DNA of 64,000 nt, taken from Lachnotalea sp041821265 (GTDB lineage: Bacteria > Bacillota > Clostridia > Lachnospirales > Lachnospiraceae). Where the stretch lies: positions 20,687 through 84,686 of the forward strand of contig JBGUEQ010000016.1 in assembly GCA_041821265.1 (NCBI GenBank), written 5' to 3'. A program made the translations under genes and the position numbers. The notes under the pieces were generated by a model, which made no database searches, had not been told where the DNA came from, and saw only the letters and a program-made list of their open reading frames with translations. This document shows positions 1 through 9,173 of this stretch, one piece after another. How positions within the stretch are numbered: position 1 is the stretch's first letter; every line of letters starts with the position of its first letter.

Positions 1-1029
1 CATGTAACACCAAACATAGCGCTTATACCTAAGCTTTTAGAAGCTGGCTATGAAATAAATTATATCGGTTCTTACGATGGTATTGAGAAAAAATTAATTA
101 GTGATTTTGGTATTCCATACTACGGAATATCTTCCGGTAAACTTAGAAGATATTTTGATATCAAAAATTTTTCTGATCCTTTTAAAGTACTCAAAGGTTG
201 TAATGAGGCTGTATCTATTATGAAACAACTAAAACCTGATATAATATTTTCAAAAGGTGGATTTGTGTCTGTTCCTGTTGTCTATGCAGCAAATCGTTGC
301 AAGATTCCAGTTATCATTCATGAATCTGATTTGACCCCAGGACTTGCTAACAAAATCTCGATTCCTTTTGCTTCTAAGGTTTGTTGTAATTTCCCAGAAA
401 CAGTCCAGTATCTTCCAAAAGGAAAAGCTGTATTAACAGGCTCACCTATTCGTCAAGAGCTACACTCTGGAAACAAACTTCAAGGATTGAAATTTTGTGA
501 TTTCACTGCAAATAAGCCTGTAATATTGGTTATTGGTGGAAGCATGGGAGCTGTCGCAGTAAATAATGCTATTAGAAATTCACTCACGCAACTGCTTGAA
601 AATTTTCAAGTAGTTCATTTATGTGGAACTGGCAAAATTGATTCATCCCTTAATCATCTTACTGGATATGTTCAATTTGAATACATTAAAGATGAGTTAA
701 AAGATTTATTTGCTATGGCAGATATTGTTGTATCAAGAGCCGGGGCTAATGCAATATGCGAACTATTAGCATTGAAGAAGTTGAATATTTTGATTCCATT
801 ATCTGCTGCTTCAAGTCGCGGAGATCAAATTTTAAATGCTCATTCTTTTGAAAAACAAGGGTTTAGTGCTGTGATAAAAGAAGAATCTTTAGATAATACA
901 ATTTTAGTCAATACAATTAACGATGTTTATTTGAATAAGTCAAATTACTTGAATGCCATGTCCTCTAGTAATCAAACTGATTCCATTGAAATTATTGTTA
1001 ATTTAATTAAGAATATTTCCACAAAATAG
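1..1029 (+). CDS. murG: MurG, lipid II-forming GlcNAc transferase (5' end outside window)
   Basis: Transfers GlcNAc from UDP-GlcNAc onto lipid I to give lipid II at the inner face of the membrane in peptidoglycan synthesis. The reading frame is already open at base 1 and begins HVTPNIAL, the tail of the N-terminal glycine-rich loop that normally reads GGTGGHxxP, so only about a dozen residues are missing; 342 residues are visible. The C-terminal UDP-GlcNAc-binding half shows VIGGSMGA, then SRAGANAICELLAL followed by IPLSAASSRGDQ, the usual MurG signature with the conserved Glu. An internal ATG at 220 lies well inside the conserved fold and is not the start. It converges on the HIT gene across a shared hairpin terminator. 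Confidence 0.95.
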   Translation, partial: HVTPNIALIPKLLEAGYEINYIGSYDGIEKKLISDFGIPYYGISSGKLRRYFDIKNFSDPFKVLKGCNEAVSIMKQLKPDIIFSKGGFVSVPVVYAANRCKIPVIIHESDLTPGLANKISIPFASKVCCNFPETVQYLPKGKAVLTGSPIRQELHSGNKLQGLKFCDFTANKPVILVIGGSMGAVAVNNAIRNSLTQLLENFQVVHLCGTGKIDSSLNHLTGYVQFEYIKDELKDLFAMADIVVSRAGANAICELLALKKLNILIPLSAASSRGDQILNAHSFEKQGFSAVIKEESLDNTILVNTINDVYLNKSNYLNAMSSSNQTDSIEIIVNLIKNISTK

Positions 1030-1037
1030 TCCCTCGA

Positions 1038-1073
1038 AAATAAGAGCCAACTTTACGAAAGTGGCTCTTATTT
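1038..1073. terminator. Bidirectional hairpin terminator between murG and the HIT gene
   Basis: A long inverted repeat begins AAATAAGAGCCA and ends TGGCTCTTATTT, continuing inward as CTTT/AAAG with one bulged base around a three-base loop. It lies 8 bases after the murG stop and 8 bases after the stop of the convergent HIT gene. A/T-rich ends on both sides suit use from either strand. Confidence 0.85.
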
Positions 1074-1081
1074 GCATCATT

Positions 1082-1489
1082 CTATTTTAAAATTTTTACT
1101 AAATTTTCTAATTCAACCTCTGATATCTCTTGTGAATCCCACCCCAAACTAAGATTATCATTTTCATATCGTGGTATTAAATGAATATGGAAGTGAAATA
1201 CCGTTTGTCCTGCTGCAGACCCATTGTTCTGTATGATATTAAATCCATCACAGCCAAGAACTTCTGTCATTTTAGTAATCATTTTTTTCGCTAGTATAAA
1301 TGCGCTCGCTGTAGTTTCTTCATCAAGCTCATAAATATTGGCATAATGATTCTTAGGTAAAATAAGTGCATGGCCTTTTGTTGCGGGTCCTAAATCCAGA
1401 ATCACTCTAAACGTTTCATCTTCATAAATGGTTGCAGATTGAATTTCTCCATTGGAAATTCTACAAAAAATACAATTAGTTTCTTTCAT
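1082..1489 (-). CDS. HIT family (histidine triad) nucleotide-binding protein
   Basis: A 135-residue protein of the Hint/HIT superfamily, enzymes that hydrolyse nucleoside phosphoramidates or adenylates. The histidine triad is visible near the C-terminus as HFHIHLIPRY (His-x-His-x-His), preceded by the family's FNIIQNNGSAAGQ segment. Near the N-terminus, CIFCRISNGEI keeps two cysteines at the usual position of the HIT zinc site. Length is normal for the family. An AAGGAG-type ribosome site lies just before the ATG. It is divergent from the histidine kinase gene. The natural substrate cannot be told from sequence. Confidence 0.93.
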   Translation of the reverse strand: MKETNCIFCRISNGEIQSATIYEDETFRVILDLGPATKGHALILPKNHYANIYELDEETTASAFILAKKMITKMTEVLGCDGFNIIQNNGSAAGQTVFHFHIHLIPRYENDNLSLGWDSQEISEVELENLVKILK

Positions 1490-1584
1490 TTTATATTCTC
1501 CTTCTTTTTATGTCACATTTTGTTACACTAAACTGTTTGAATTATTTATATTTTAATGCTAGACTTATTTGGGGTGATAAAGAA

Positions 1585-2349
1585 ATGCTAAATGATAATG
1601 ACAGGCAACAATTAGAGGAAATAATGGAAAACAATCCTGAGTTTAACTGCCTTCTATTAAAAGTAATCGAAGAAAATAAATTTAATAGTTGTAAATTGTC
1701 TCATGAATTAAGAAATCCAATTACATTAATTAATAGTTCATTGCAATTAATTGAATCACAACATCCTGAAGTTAAAAATTTTAAGTTTTGGAACGAAACT
1801 ATGGATGACCTTCAGTATGTTCGAAAACTTTTAGATGAGCTTACATCTTATAACAAAGGTAATACTTTAATTATGTCTGAGTATAGTATCAGTGAGCTTC
1901 TTAATTCTACATGTACTGCTATGCTCGCTGACATCAATACTGCCACTAGAACATTTACTACTAATTACAGTGAAGAACTACCTATCATTACTGGTGATTC
2001 TATCAAGATTCGTCAAGTAATAACAAATCTTCTTGTTAATGCAAAAGAGGCGATTGACCCAAACAATGGTATCGTAAGTTTAAAAGCTTACTGCGCAGAT
2101 AATGATCACCTTCAGATAGAAGTTGCAGACAACGGTTGTGGTATTCCAATTGAGCACCAAGAATCAATATTTGACCCTTTTGTAACTTTTAAACAAAATG
2201 GTTCTGGTCTAGGTCTTTCTATATCTAAAAAAATAGTTGAAGCACATAATGGTTCGATTCAATTTGTATCAAAACTTAATGAAGGAACTATTTTTTATAT
2301 AACATTACCAATTAATCCACCATCTAAGAATAGGCTTACCCACGACTAA
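1585..2349 (+). CDS. Soluble sensor histidine kinase without a membrane domain
   Basis: A 254-residue histidine kinase with no transmembrane segment and no recognisable sensor domain. Visible are the H-box KLSHELRNPITLI, the N-box RQVITNLLVNAKEAID, the G1 box VADNGCGIP, the F-box FDPF and the G2 region GSGLGLSISKKIVEAHNG, so both the dimerisation/phosphoacceptor and ATPase domains look intact. I place the start at 1585 because GGGGTGAT at 1571-1578 is well spaced from that ATG; the reading frame is open upstream to 1510 without a ribosome site. No response regulator is adjacent. The design resembles orphan sporulation kinases that feed Spo0A, but that role is inference. Confidence 0.85.
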   Translation: MLNDNDRQQLEEIMENNPEFNCLLLKVIEENKFNSCKLSHELRNPITLINSSLQLIESQHPEVKNFKFWNETMDDLQYVRKLLDELTSYNKGNTLIMSEYSISELLNSTCTAMLADINTATRTFTTNYSEELPIITGDSIKIRQVITNLLVNAKEAIDPNNGIVSLKAYCADNDHLQIEVADNGCGIPIEHQESIFDPFVTFKQNGSGLGLSISKKIVEAHNGSIQFVSKLNEGTIFYITLPINPPSKNRLTHD

Positions 2350-2359
2350 AGTCGTGGGT
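2338..2359. repeat. Perfect hairpin overlapping the kinase stop codon, like IS200/IS605 ends
   Basis: ACCCACGAC and GTCGTGGGT form a perfect 9-bp stem around the loop TAAA, and the kinase stop codon TAA lies in that loop. No run of T follows, so it is a poor intrinsic terminator. The stem resembles subterminal hairpins of IS200/IS605-type elements from memory, but no transposase fragment lies within reach. It may be an insertion scar that now supplies the gene's last codons. Confidence 0.4.
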
Positions 2360-2446
2360 ATTTATAAATCCACTTCAATGGCTATGCTATTTATTCTATA
2401 TTATTAGCATCTATAACTGTCTTTCATCCTACCAATTATTTCTATT

Positions 2447-3436
2447 TTAAAAAGAGAATATTTCATCTAATAAACGAAGTATCTTAAAATCACCTTTTGC
2501 TGTCATTTCTCCTGACATAAAAGCTCTTTGAAATGTCATTCTTCCATCCATTATATTCTCAAGTACTTCACTTGACAGCTTAATGACAACCTCTGCGTTC
2601 TCCATAACCCCATAATAACAATTTAGTTCTTCTTTATTGATATCAAGAACAAGGGTCCTTTGTTTATCCGAAATATTAAAAGAATAACTTACTGTATGAG
2701 TATTGGTACAAATAAAATGGTCTTTAAAATCATTGATGTATTCAACACGTTTAGACACATCTTTAGAATCTAGCTTTGTCTTAAATAAGCTAGATAACTG
2801 TTCGATATCTTCTTTTTGTTGTTTCACATACCTGTCATCTGATGCATATTTAGAAAGTTGTTCCGTTTCTTGTGGTGAAAGCTCTATCCCCTTGGTTCTT
2901 AAAACATTTTGCCTAACTGCCATATTACTTGTTGGCATATTTTTGAGTTTTTGTGAAATTGCTCTATATAAGTTTTCAGATGCTTTCTCAATAAGAATGG
3001 CATACTCTGCGTTAATTTCAAAACTGGCTAAATCATCCACATATCCACTCATTCCGTTGCACTCTAGCCCGCCTAGAATAGCCCAAGCATTCGAAAGTGT
3101 AAGATTCGCTTCTCTTTCTCCATATGTAGTTGACATAACAATTGGTTGCATATATAAAGTACTAATCTTTTCTTTATCCGCATATAACCAACATGCATCT
3201 AAGAATTGTTGCATGTATCCGCCAATACCAAGCCACTCAACCGTTGTAGCAAATATAATCCCATCGGCTTCTTTTAGTGTTTGTGGTAAAGTCATAATTG
3301 CATTTTTTTGTTCAAACAGATTATATTTTACTACTTCTACTCTTAGTTCTTCAAATACTTGTTGCATTTTATTAATCACATATAAAGTGGGATCATCCAT
3401 AAGCCCTCTTCCACCGTAATATATATTGATTCTCAT
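2447..3436 (-). CDS. NADPH-dependent FMN reductase-like domain fused to an SCP2-type sterol carrier domain
   Basis: A 329-residue protein in two parts. Residues 1 to about 170 look like a flavodoxin-like NAD(P)H:FMN oxidoreductase: INIYYGGRG at the start, then ADGIIFATTVEWLGIGGYMQQFLDACW, the region that holds the flavin phosphate and isoalloxazine in this family (quoted here as a segment from residue 60 on). The last 100 residues, ending in GRMTFQRAFMSGEMTAKGDF, resemble SCP2 lipid-binding domains. The start at 3436 is chosen because GGAGG lies five bases before that ATG. The cytoplasmic function is unknown; a flavin enzyme acting on a lipophilic substrate is an inference from the fusion. 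Confidence 0.8.
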   Translation of the reverse strand: MRINIYYGGRGLMDDPTLYVINKMQQVFEELRVEVVKYNLFEQKNAIMTLPQTLKEADGIIFATTVEWLGIGGYMQQFLDACWLYADKEKISTLYMQPIVMSTTYGEREANLTLSNAWAILGGLECNGMSGYVDDLASFEINAEYAILIEKASENLYRAISQKLKNMPTSNMAVRQNVLRTKGIELSPQETEQLSKYASDDRYVKQQKEDIEQLSSLFKTKLDSKDVSKRVEYINDFKDHFICTNTHTVSYSFNISDKQRTLVLDINKEELNCYYGVMENAEVVIKLSSEVLENIMDGRMTFQRAFMSGEMTAKGDFKILRLLDEIFSF

Positions 3437-3550
3437 ATATACCTCCTTCGCCATTTCTAGCGATTATCACTAAATTTGTATCTATATTTAATCCTAACCT
3501 TTATTGTATAATATCATAGTCAAAGTAGCAAGAAAGTTTTCCATATATAC

Positions 3551-4156
3551 TTATAATTTTTTTCTTCGATATAAAACTATCCCTAATATAATACCACTAA
3601 TAATACCACCAATATGAGCCACATTATCTACACTTGTTGATGAAAATCCATAATATACACTGACTAATATCAAAAGGCCCATTCTTAATGTAGTTATTTC
3701 CTCTAATCGACCTTTATTCACTAATACTACATAAAATAAAGCTCCAATCACACCAAATATTGCACCTGAAGCACCTGCTGATACAGCATTTTCGCCTCTA
3801 ATATAGTTATAAACACAAGATAATCCACTTGCACCTAGCCCACTTAATAAATAAATAATAACATACTTAACTCTTCCTGCCGTTCTTTCAAGAATATCTC
3901 CAACAAAAAATAATATAAACATATTATTAAACAAATGCTGTATTCCAAAGTGCATAAACATAGATGTGAATAATCGATAGTACTGTCCATAATCTACGAT
4001 TAGGGGTGCATATGCTGCTCCACTTCCTATCATATATTCGGTATCTAAGGTAGAACCTCTCATTTCCATCACCGCAAAAACAATAATATTAGCTAAAATA
4101 AATAGGTTGGTACATAATGCATTCTTTATTATTCTGTCGTAAGCTTCTTTTATCAT
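3551..4156 (-). CDS. Rhomboid family intramembrane serine protease
   Basis: A 201-residue protein with about six membrane segments. The catalytic serine is in GASGAIFG and the partner histidine in VAHIGGIISG; HLFNNMFILFFVGD in the second segment carries the conserved His and Asn that stabilise the oxyanion. Rhomboids cut single-pass membrane proteins within the bilayer. The start at 4156 (ATG) is preferred over an in-frame GTG at 4168 because GTGAGG lies six bases upstream of the ATG. It lies 61 bp after the FHA gene, possibly as the last gene of the Tad locus, which would make pilin-like membrane proteins possible substrates; this is speculation. Confidence 0.9.
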   Translation of the reverse strand: MIKEAYDRIIKNALCTNLFILANIIVFAVMEMRGSTLDTEYMIGSGAAYAPLIVDYGQYYRLFTSMFMHFGIQHLFNNMFILFFVGDILERTAGRVKYVIIYLLSGLGASGLSCVYNYIRGENAVSAGASGAIFGVIGALFYVVLVNKGRLEEITTLRMGLLILVSVYYGFSSTSVDNVAHIGGIISGIILGIVLYRRKKL

Positions 4157-4217
4157 ATCATGCCTCACTTATTTTATTAATAATGAGACCTTACCACTTT
4201 ATAAAAAATATGTCAAT

Positions 4218-5729
4218 CTATCGGAATACATATTCTAAGGTAGCAAAGCGAATTAAATCCTCCGTTTTGATTTCTACTGTCTCATTAGATTCCAGCCTTC
4301 TGTTGTTATGAAATGTTCCATTAGTTGAATTTAAATCTGTAAGAAAATATATTCCATTATCGTTTTTAATTTCTGCATGAATTCGACTTACCCTCTCATC
4401 TTGAATAATTCCATCCACATGTTCTGCCATTTTACCGATCAGAAAAGATTTTTCTACTAATTCCATATTATCGTATTGATCCTTTGATGAAATCAGTTTT
4501 TTGTTAGTTGATTTATATGCTAATAAAACTGTATTCCCATATGTTTCTATTTGATTACTTACACTTGTATTTTTTGAAATATTATATACTTTTGGCAATT
4601 CAGGGCTTGTTTTGGAATAGTTTATATCATTTTGGTTGTCTGCATTATTTGTGTTTAATAGTTCCTTAGGGTTAGCTACATCATTACTATAACTTTCTTT
4701 CTTTGTATTATTTATTTTAATGTTATTACTTATTTTATTTTCATTATTTATTTTATTTTCATTTTGCATTATTTTGTTACTATGTTCATACTTCGTATCT
4801 GTCACTTTATATGAAAATGGCAAATCTTCTTGTGCTTGAGTAACTACAATAATATCTGCCTCTTCTTCACTTCTTTCTTTGCGTTTTTGGATAAGTATAT
4901 ATATTATAACAACTCCAATAATCAAGAATGCTCCTGCTAATTTTAAGGCAACATCATTATCAATTCTTATATTCTTTATTAATTCTATGTGAAACAATAA
5001 ATAGTAGATTAAAAAAGCTATGACAGCTGCACTTACTATACCACTAACTATATAAAGTGGTTTAAATATGTTTTGATTCTTTTTTATGTTTTCTCTTGGT
5101 TCATTTCTTGTTTCAATAGGATTATATTCACTAACATTCTTGTCTTCCCTCGTAAATTCATCCAAACTCTCGGCAGGAATCTCCTCATTATCTCTTTTAA
5201 TTGAATTTAATATTTCTTTTAAACTATAATTTTCATTTAATGTCTGCCTATACAATTCATATGCAGTTGCAACTGCATGCTTATCATTATGGTCAATTTT
5301 ATCTAGGATATATGAAGTTAGTTCATTAAAATTTTTACTCATATCCACTTCATATCCCGGCATATAGCAAAAATATATTTGATTCGTCTCTATATTCATA
5401 TAAATGTATTCTGGATTCAAAATAAAATCATTTGGATTTAATAAATATTCCACACTACTGTCTAACACTTTTAAAAAGCTTGTAATAATATTATTAAGCT
5501 CATTCATTCCAATTTTTTTCTTTTCAAATGTTCGGTTCATTGGTTGTTTTGAAGTAATTTCATAGTAATATTTTATTATACCATCAAATTTTCGCATGTT
5601 ACATTTCATTATAAACGGAATTTTATTTGATATTAGCATCCTAACCTTGTAATCATCAATTATTTCCGAATTAGAGTTGTTAAGTATCATATAATTATTG
5701 TTTAAATCCCTTTTGTATTCTCTATTCAC
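4218..5729 (-). CDS. DUF6382-like membrane protein with C-terminal FHA domain
   Basis: A 503-residue protein ending the Tad operon. The N-terminal 200 residues match the DUF6382 type found with FHA domains in clostridial Tad loci. Two hydrophobic segments lie in the middle (IVSGIVSAAVIAFLIYYLLF and LAGAFLIIGVVIIYILI), followed by an Asn/Lys-rich linker. The last 80 residues are an FHA domain, with SRIHAE and NSTNGTFHNN carrying the phosphothreonine-binding Ser, Arg, His and Asn. The start is taken as GTG 5729, about ten bases after GGAGGG; upstream in-frame sequence overlaps the preceding gene. It may recruit a Thr-phosphorylated partner to the pilus machine. No kinase gene is in the window. 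Confidence 0.8.
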   Translation of the reverse strand: MNREYKRDLNNNYMILNNSNSEIIDDYKVRMLISNKIPFIMKCNMRKFDGIIKYYYEITSKQPMNRTFEKKKIGMNELNNIITSFLKVLDSSVEYLLNPNDFILNPEYIYMNIETNQIYFCYMPGYEVDMSKNFNELTSYILDKIDHNDKHAVATAYELYRQTLNENYSLKEILNSIKRDNEEIPAESLDEFTREDKNVSEYNPIETRNEPRENIKKNQNIFKPLYIVSGIVSAAVIAFLIYYLLFHIELIKNIRIDNDVALKLAGAFLIIGVVIIYILIQKRKERSEEEADIIVVTQAQEDLPFSYKVTDTKYEHSNKIMQNENKINNENKISNNIKINNTKKESYSNDVANPKELLNTNNADNQNDINYSKTSPELPKVYNISKNTSVSNQIETYGNTVLLAYKSTNKKLISSKDQYDNMELVEKSFLIGKMAEHVDGIIQDERVSRIHAEIKNDNGIYFLTDLNSTNGTFHNNRRLESNETVEIKTEDLIRFATLEYVFR

Positions 5730-5749
5730 AATTAATACTCCCTCCACTT

Positions 5750-6190
5750 TTAATTTAGAAGCTTTTCTATTTTTATGCATTGTCTGATAAAGCTGACTGG
5801 GTTTTCTCTTTTTATTTTCTTTGTAATTGAAATATCCAATACTTCTTTATTAAAAATAGTGTTAACCACATACATATTAGGAAAATAAAATTTACCATTT
5901 ATTGTTACCGATATTTCTTTATTTGTTACCACTATTTGAGTATTAATATTTTTTGTACAAATAACCCTCTCGTTAATCACCTGTTCGCTTTCTAAACCTA
6001 ACTTTTGTTTAATTTCTTGATTAGTCACATTTTGTTCATTGGTATATTTATTTGCAAGAAATATGGCTCCTTCATAAACAACGGCTCTATCATGCAAAAA
6101 AAAGCTCATGTATATCAGTATCACTGTTGTTCCTACTATAATTGGCATCAGCAATGCTGCTTCTATGGTATAGCTTCCCTTCAACTCCAT
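5750..6190 (-). CDS. TadE-like minor pseudopilin
   Basis: A 146-residue protein with a short charged leader and one N-terminal membrane helix, KGSYTIEAALLMPIIVG, the TadE/TadF signature (Gly, then hydrophobic residues with Glu at +5). Cleavage after the Gly by a prepilin peptidase is expected. The rest is a small extracytoplasmic domain with few features. The gene overlaps the upstream prepilin peptidase gene by 10 bp, which implies translational coupling and suggests that this peptidase serves it. Confidence 0.85.
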   Translation of the reverse strand: MELKGSYTIEAALLMPIIVGTTVILIYMSFFLHDRAVVYEGAIFLANKYTNEQNVTNQEIKQKLGLESEQVINERVICTKNINTQIVVTNKEISVTINGKFYFPNMYVVNTIFNKEVLDISITKKIKRENPVSFIRQCIKIEKLLN

Positions 6191-6606
6191 AATAACAAAT
6201 CTCCTAAAAACGATATAAATAAAAATGGGATGAATGGAAGTTCATAATTTTTATTTACTCCCTTTATTAAAAGTAAAACTGCTCCTATTATAGATGCTAA
6301 AAAAGAAGCAGTCATAAGTAGCATTAGATTATCAAAAAAACCTAGAAATAGTCCCGTTGCAATTAGAATGATTCCATCTGCACAACCAATTTTTCCATGT
6401 GTTATCACACCAATTCCTATCACAATAATTCCAATCACAATTCCGCCCATTATGGAAACTAATGATAAAACCTCATATTTAATATTACAAATAATACCCG
6501 CTAGTAAATATGGCATAATTAACATTATATTAATTTTCTTCCACTTTAAATCTACTAATCCCGCTATACCTAACATACTTGCCACTAATATTTTTATTAT
6601 ATTCAT
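6181..6606 (-). CDS. Prepilin peptidase, A24 family (second copy in locus)
   Basis: A 141-residue polytopic membrane protein of the A24 aspartic peptidase family, without the N-terminal methylase domain (CpaA/TadV type). The two catalytic aspartates are visible in GLVDLKWKKI (first helix end) and GKIGCADGII (the GxGD-like motif, here GCAD). It cuts the leader of prepilins and pseudopilins at the inner membrane. A ribosome site GAGGAGA precedes the ATG. A second member lies at 14041-14514, so the locus has two, placed at opposite ends. This one sits between the two TadE-like genes. Confidence 0.87.
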   Translation of the reverse strand: MNIIKILVASMLGIAGLVDLKWKKINIMLIMPYLLAGIICNIKYEVLSLVSIMGGIVIGIIVIGIGVITHGKIGCADGIILIATGLFLGFFDNLMLLMTASFLASIIGAVLLLIKGVNKNYELPFIPFLFISFLGDLLLWS

Positions 6607-6620
6607 CTATTCTCCTCTTA

Positions 6621-7550
6621 CTAATTTCCACATCTAGAGCAAGGTCCTCTTGTTCCTACTTCTGAAATAGGAATTGCTATAACGCCTCTTTTTAATCCAC
6701 TACATTCTCTTGAATTGTGATAACGATCCCCTGTATTTGTTATATATACTGAGCCATTGTTAGTTTCATCTCCACATATTTCACATTCATAATACTTTCC
6801 CCCTCCACTATTTCTAAGATTCTTAATATCATTGATGTTTACTTGAGAAATTGATAAATTGATATGTGTACATGAACTACTTTTATGATACACTGTGCCC
6901 GTTTGCGTTATATATACTATTTCTTCTGCATCTTCTTCATTTTCTGAAATCTGATATCCTGTCCACCCTCGCATCCTGCAGCGTTGAAGTACAGGGATTT
7001 TTCCAAGATGAAAGAAATTACATGGAATGGATATTTTGTACGTTGCTATAATATCTATCAAATCATTTTCTCGCATGTATGAAGACATAAGAAAGCTAAT
7101 ACCATTGTCAATATTATTATTCTGCTTATAGTCCTCTCCCAGTTCTTCTGTAATTTGATTGCTTACATAAAGATTACTAAGTCCCCAAGTAACTATATTT
7201 TCTAATTGACCCGAATTAATTATCTCGTTATTTTGGCCTTGTTTATACACATAGGTATATACGGATAGGGATTTTCCTTGCTTATATATTTCATTACCTA
7301 TTTCAGCCTGGACCCTAACAACTTCTGTAAAGTACATCATAAAGCATATTGCAAATATGAAAATTGGAAGAACCATCGCAGCTTCTACCGTCAAGCTACC
7401 TTTTAAGGAGGTGAATAGAGACACCCTTTCAGAATAGAAGCTCAACTTATCATTTGGGGATGATATGTATTGAAGTGTTTGGAGAGAGTTTTTTATTTTT
7501 TTAGATTTTTTGTTTACGGGTATCCTTTTACAATGAAAGGGCATCGCCAT
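6621..7550 (-). CDS. TadE-like pseudopilin with duplicated Cys/His C-terminal motifs
   Basis: A 309-residue protein. A 46-residue basic leader precedes KGSLTVEAAMVLPIFIF, the TadE-type helix with Glu at +5; the leader is long for the family. The C-terminal 100 residues hold two related repeats, TGTVYHKSSSC and TGDRYHNSREC, each followed by a CxxC pair (CEIC and CSRC), which suggests a metal site or disulfides. An AAGGAGGTG ribosome site lies so close to the first ATG that the second ATG at 7544 may be the true start. It is in the Tad operon, 15 bp after the DUF5702 gene, and probably forms part of the pilus or its tip. Confidence 0.82.
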   Translation of the reverse strand: MAMPFHCKRIPVNKKSKKIKNSLQTLQYISSPNDKLSFYSERVSLFTSLKGSLTVEAAMVLPIFIFAICFMMYFTEVVRVQAEIGNEIYKQGKSLSVYTYVYKQGQNNEIINSGQLENIVTWGLSNLYVSNQITEELGEDYKQNNNIDNGISFLMSSYMRENDLIDIIATYKISIPCNFFHLGKIPVLQRCRMRGWTGYQISENEEDAEEIVYITQTGTVYHKSSSCTHINLSISQVNINDIKNLRNSGGGKYYECEICGDETNNGSVYITNTGDRYHNSRECSGLKRGVIAIPISEVGTRGPCSRCGN

Positions 7551-7565
7551 TCACCTCCTTTTCTA

Positions 7566-9101
7566 TTAATAATAGCAAAAATCACGCGTTATCGAGTAGT
7601 TGTAACTGCTACTTCCCCTGTTTAATGTACGAAACGGTAGTCTGAGAAATAAACTTCCCACCTTATAATCTATCGTACTTGTAAATCCCTGAGTACAATT
7701 ATCTATCTTAAAATTATTGTTTGATAGTTTGTCTTGAATCGATAATTCAATTAAATCAAGACTTCTCATTACTTTTTTATTCTGGCTTTCAAAATATGTA
7801 AGAATTTTCAAATAACCTTCATAATCAATACCATGCCTATCTTCATTACCGCTATCTAACTGATTTGATAAATCAACCAAATTACTAAGCTGTAAATTCC
7901 AGTTATTTGAATTTTTTAATAATCCTACTTTCTTTCCCGATAATAACATTCTTACTTCAATTATACTTTCCGCAAATGCCCATGCTAGTAGAATTGTAGC
8001 TGCTAAAATTGGTATAAGTGCTGGAATACATAAATATCCAATTAAGAGCGTTGCCAGTTCCGTCGCTTCCGTTCTTTTTACCGTATCCGAAACTAGATAT
8101 GCAAAGTTGATTCCTTCTCTCATCAAAAGTAATTGATTGACAACCCCTTCTAAATTTTTTTTATCACTCTTTTTCCCACACAGAATATATTCTGACTGGT
8201 AATTTAGCACATCTGACGATTCGTTTTGTAATAAATTTGGAAACTTTTCAAATAAATATTCATTAAATAGTGCCTTATTTAACGCATTGTTACTTTGAGC
8301 CTCAAAGGTGCCATCTCCAGACTTCAACGTTCTTTTTGACGATATCTGGCTAAATTCGGTGATTTTTTTTTGAGAAAGGGTAGAATAGTCTTTCATAACC
8401 AATTGAAGTATTGATGTATTCTTCAGTAAATTAATGGAGTCAACTGGATTTTCTACCTCTGGTGGTTTATCCATTTCCACTTTGCTTTCGTCACCCTCCG
8501 CCTCTTCAAGTGCTAATTCATAATTTGTATTATATTCATCCTTTGCTGCATCAACCGTTGTTAATTCATTTGTGTTATTGTCTTCAGAACTTTCAAATTC
8601 TTGCTGTTGATCCATAATACTAGAATCATATTGATTGATTAATCTCTCTGCTATTGTAATACCTATTTTATCTTTCATGTATTCCACTGCTTGACTATAA
8701 TAAGCTTTTCCGTTATTATCTGATGCCAGCACATAGTTATTAGTTGTAACTTCTTCTATTTCTGACACCCACATATCTGCATATTTAAAAACAAATAATT
8801 CCTTGTCTGCATTCACATTATACTCCGCATATTTTTTGATTTGTGCGTTAACACGCTCTGTTGAGCCGTCATTAGTCCCATATGCCGTGTCAATAAAAAA
8901 TAAATCATATAATTCCAAAAGTTCTTGGCTGTATTCCCCAAATAATGAAAATATTCCCATGTCTGTTACATTTTGAAGTTGCATTTGCACACCCTGGATT
9001 CTAGCACTTTCTATTGTTGTACAAACGAGTGATAGTATTAGGGTAAGGATCAGACTTAAAAAAACTGTTATATGCCCTTTTTTGTAAAATATATGATTCA
9101 T
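7566..9101 (-). CDS. DUF5702 family Tad-associated protein
   Basis: A 511-residue protein that begins with a short basic stretch, KKGHITVFLSLILTLILSLV, and a membrane helix that includes a Tad-like pattern. A large extracytoplasmic region follows, with coiled, Glu/Asn-rich sequence near residues 165-220, and a second hydrophobic block near residues 352-385. Members of this family are regularly found in clostridial Tad loci. No catalytic motif is visible; a structural or assembly role, comparable to TadG, is inferred from its position. GGAGGAG lies before the ATG. Confidence 0.75.
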   Translation of the reverse strand: MNHIFYKKGHITVFLSLILTLILSLVCTTIESARIQGVQMQLQNVTDMGIFSLFGEYSQELLELYDLFFIDTAYGTNDGSTERVNAQIKKYAEYNVNADKELFVFKYADMWVSEIEEVTTNNYVLASDNNGKAYYSQAVEYMKDKIGITIAERLINQYDSSIMDQQQEFESSEDNNTNELTTVDAAKDEYNTNYELALEEAEGDESKVEMDKPPEVENPVDSINLLKNTSILQLVMKDYSTLSQKKITEFSQISSKRTLKSGDGTFEAQSNNALNKALFNEYLFEKFPNLLQNESSDVLNYQSEYILCGKKSDKKNLEGVVNQLLLMREGINFAYLVSDTVKRTEATELATLLIGYLCIPALIPILAATILLAWAFAESIIEVRMLLSGKKVGLLKNSNNWNLQLSNLVDLSNQLDSGNEDRHGIDYEGYLKILTYFESQNKKVMRSLDLIELSIQDKLSNNNFKIDNCTQGFTSTIDYKVGSLFLRLPFRTLNRGSSSYNYSITRDFCYY

Positions 9102-9173
9102 AACATCTCCTCCTCTTACCCTTTTACCTTTTAAATTTGAAGCAACGATTTTGTTTTGTTGGATTTAAAGCTG

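Noticed and set aside
2703..3419. A 238-codon plus-strand gene
   Set aside because: Antisense shadow of the FMN reductase/SCP2 gene, with no family resemblance and no ribosome site.
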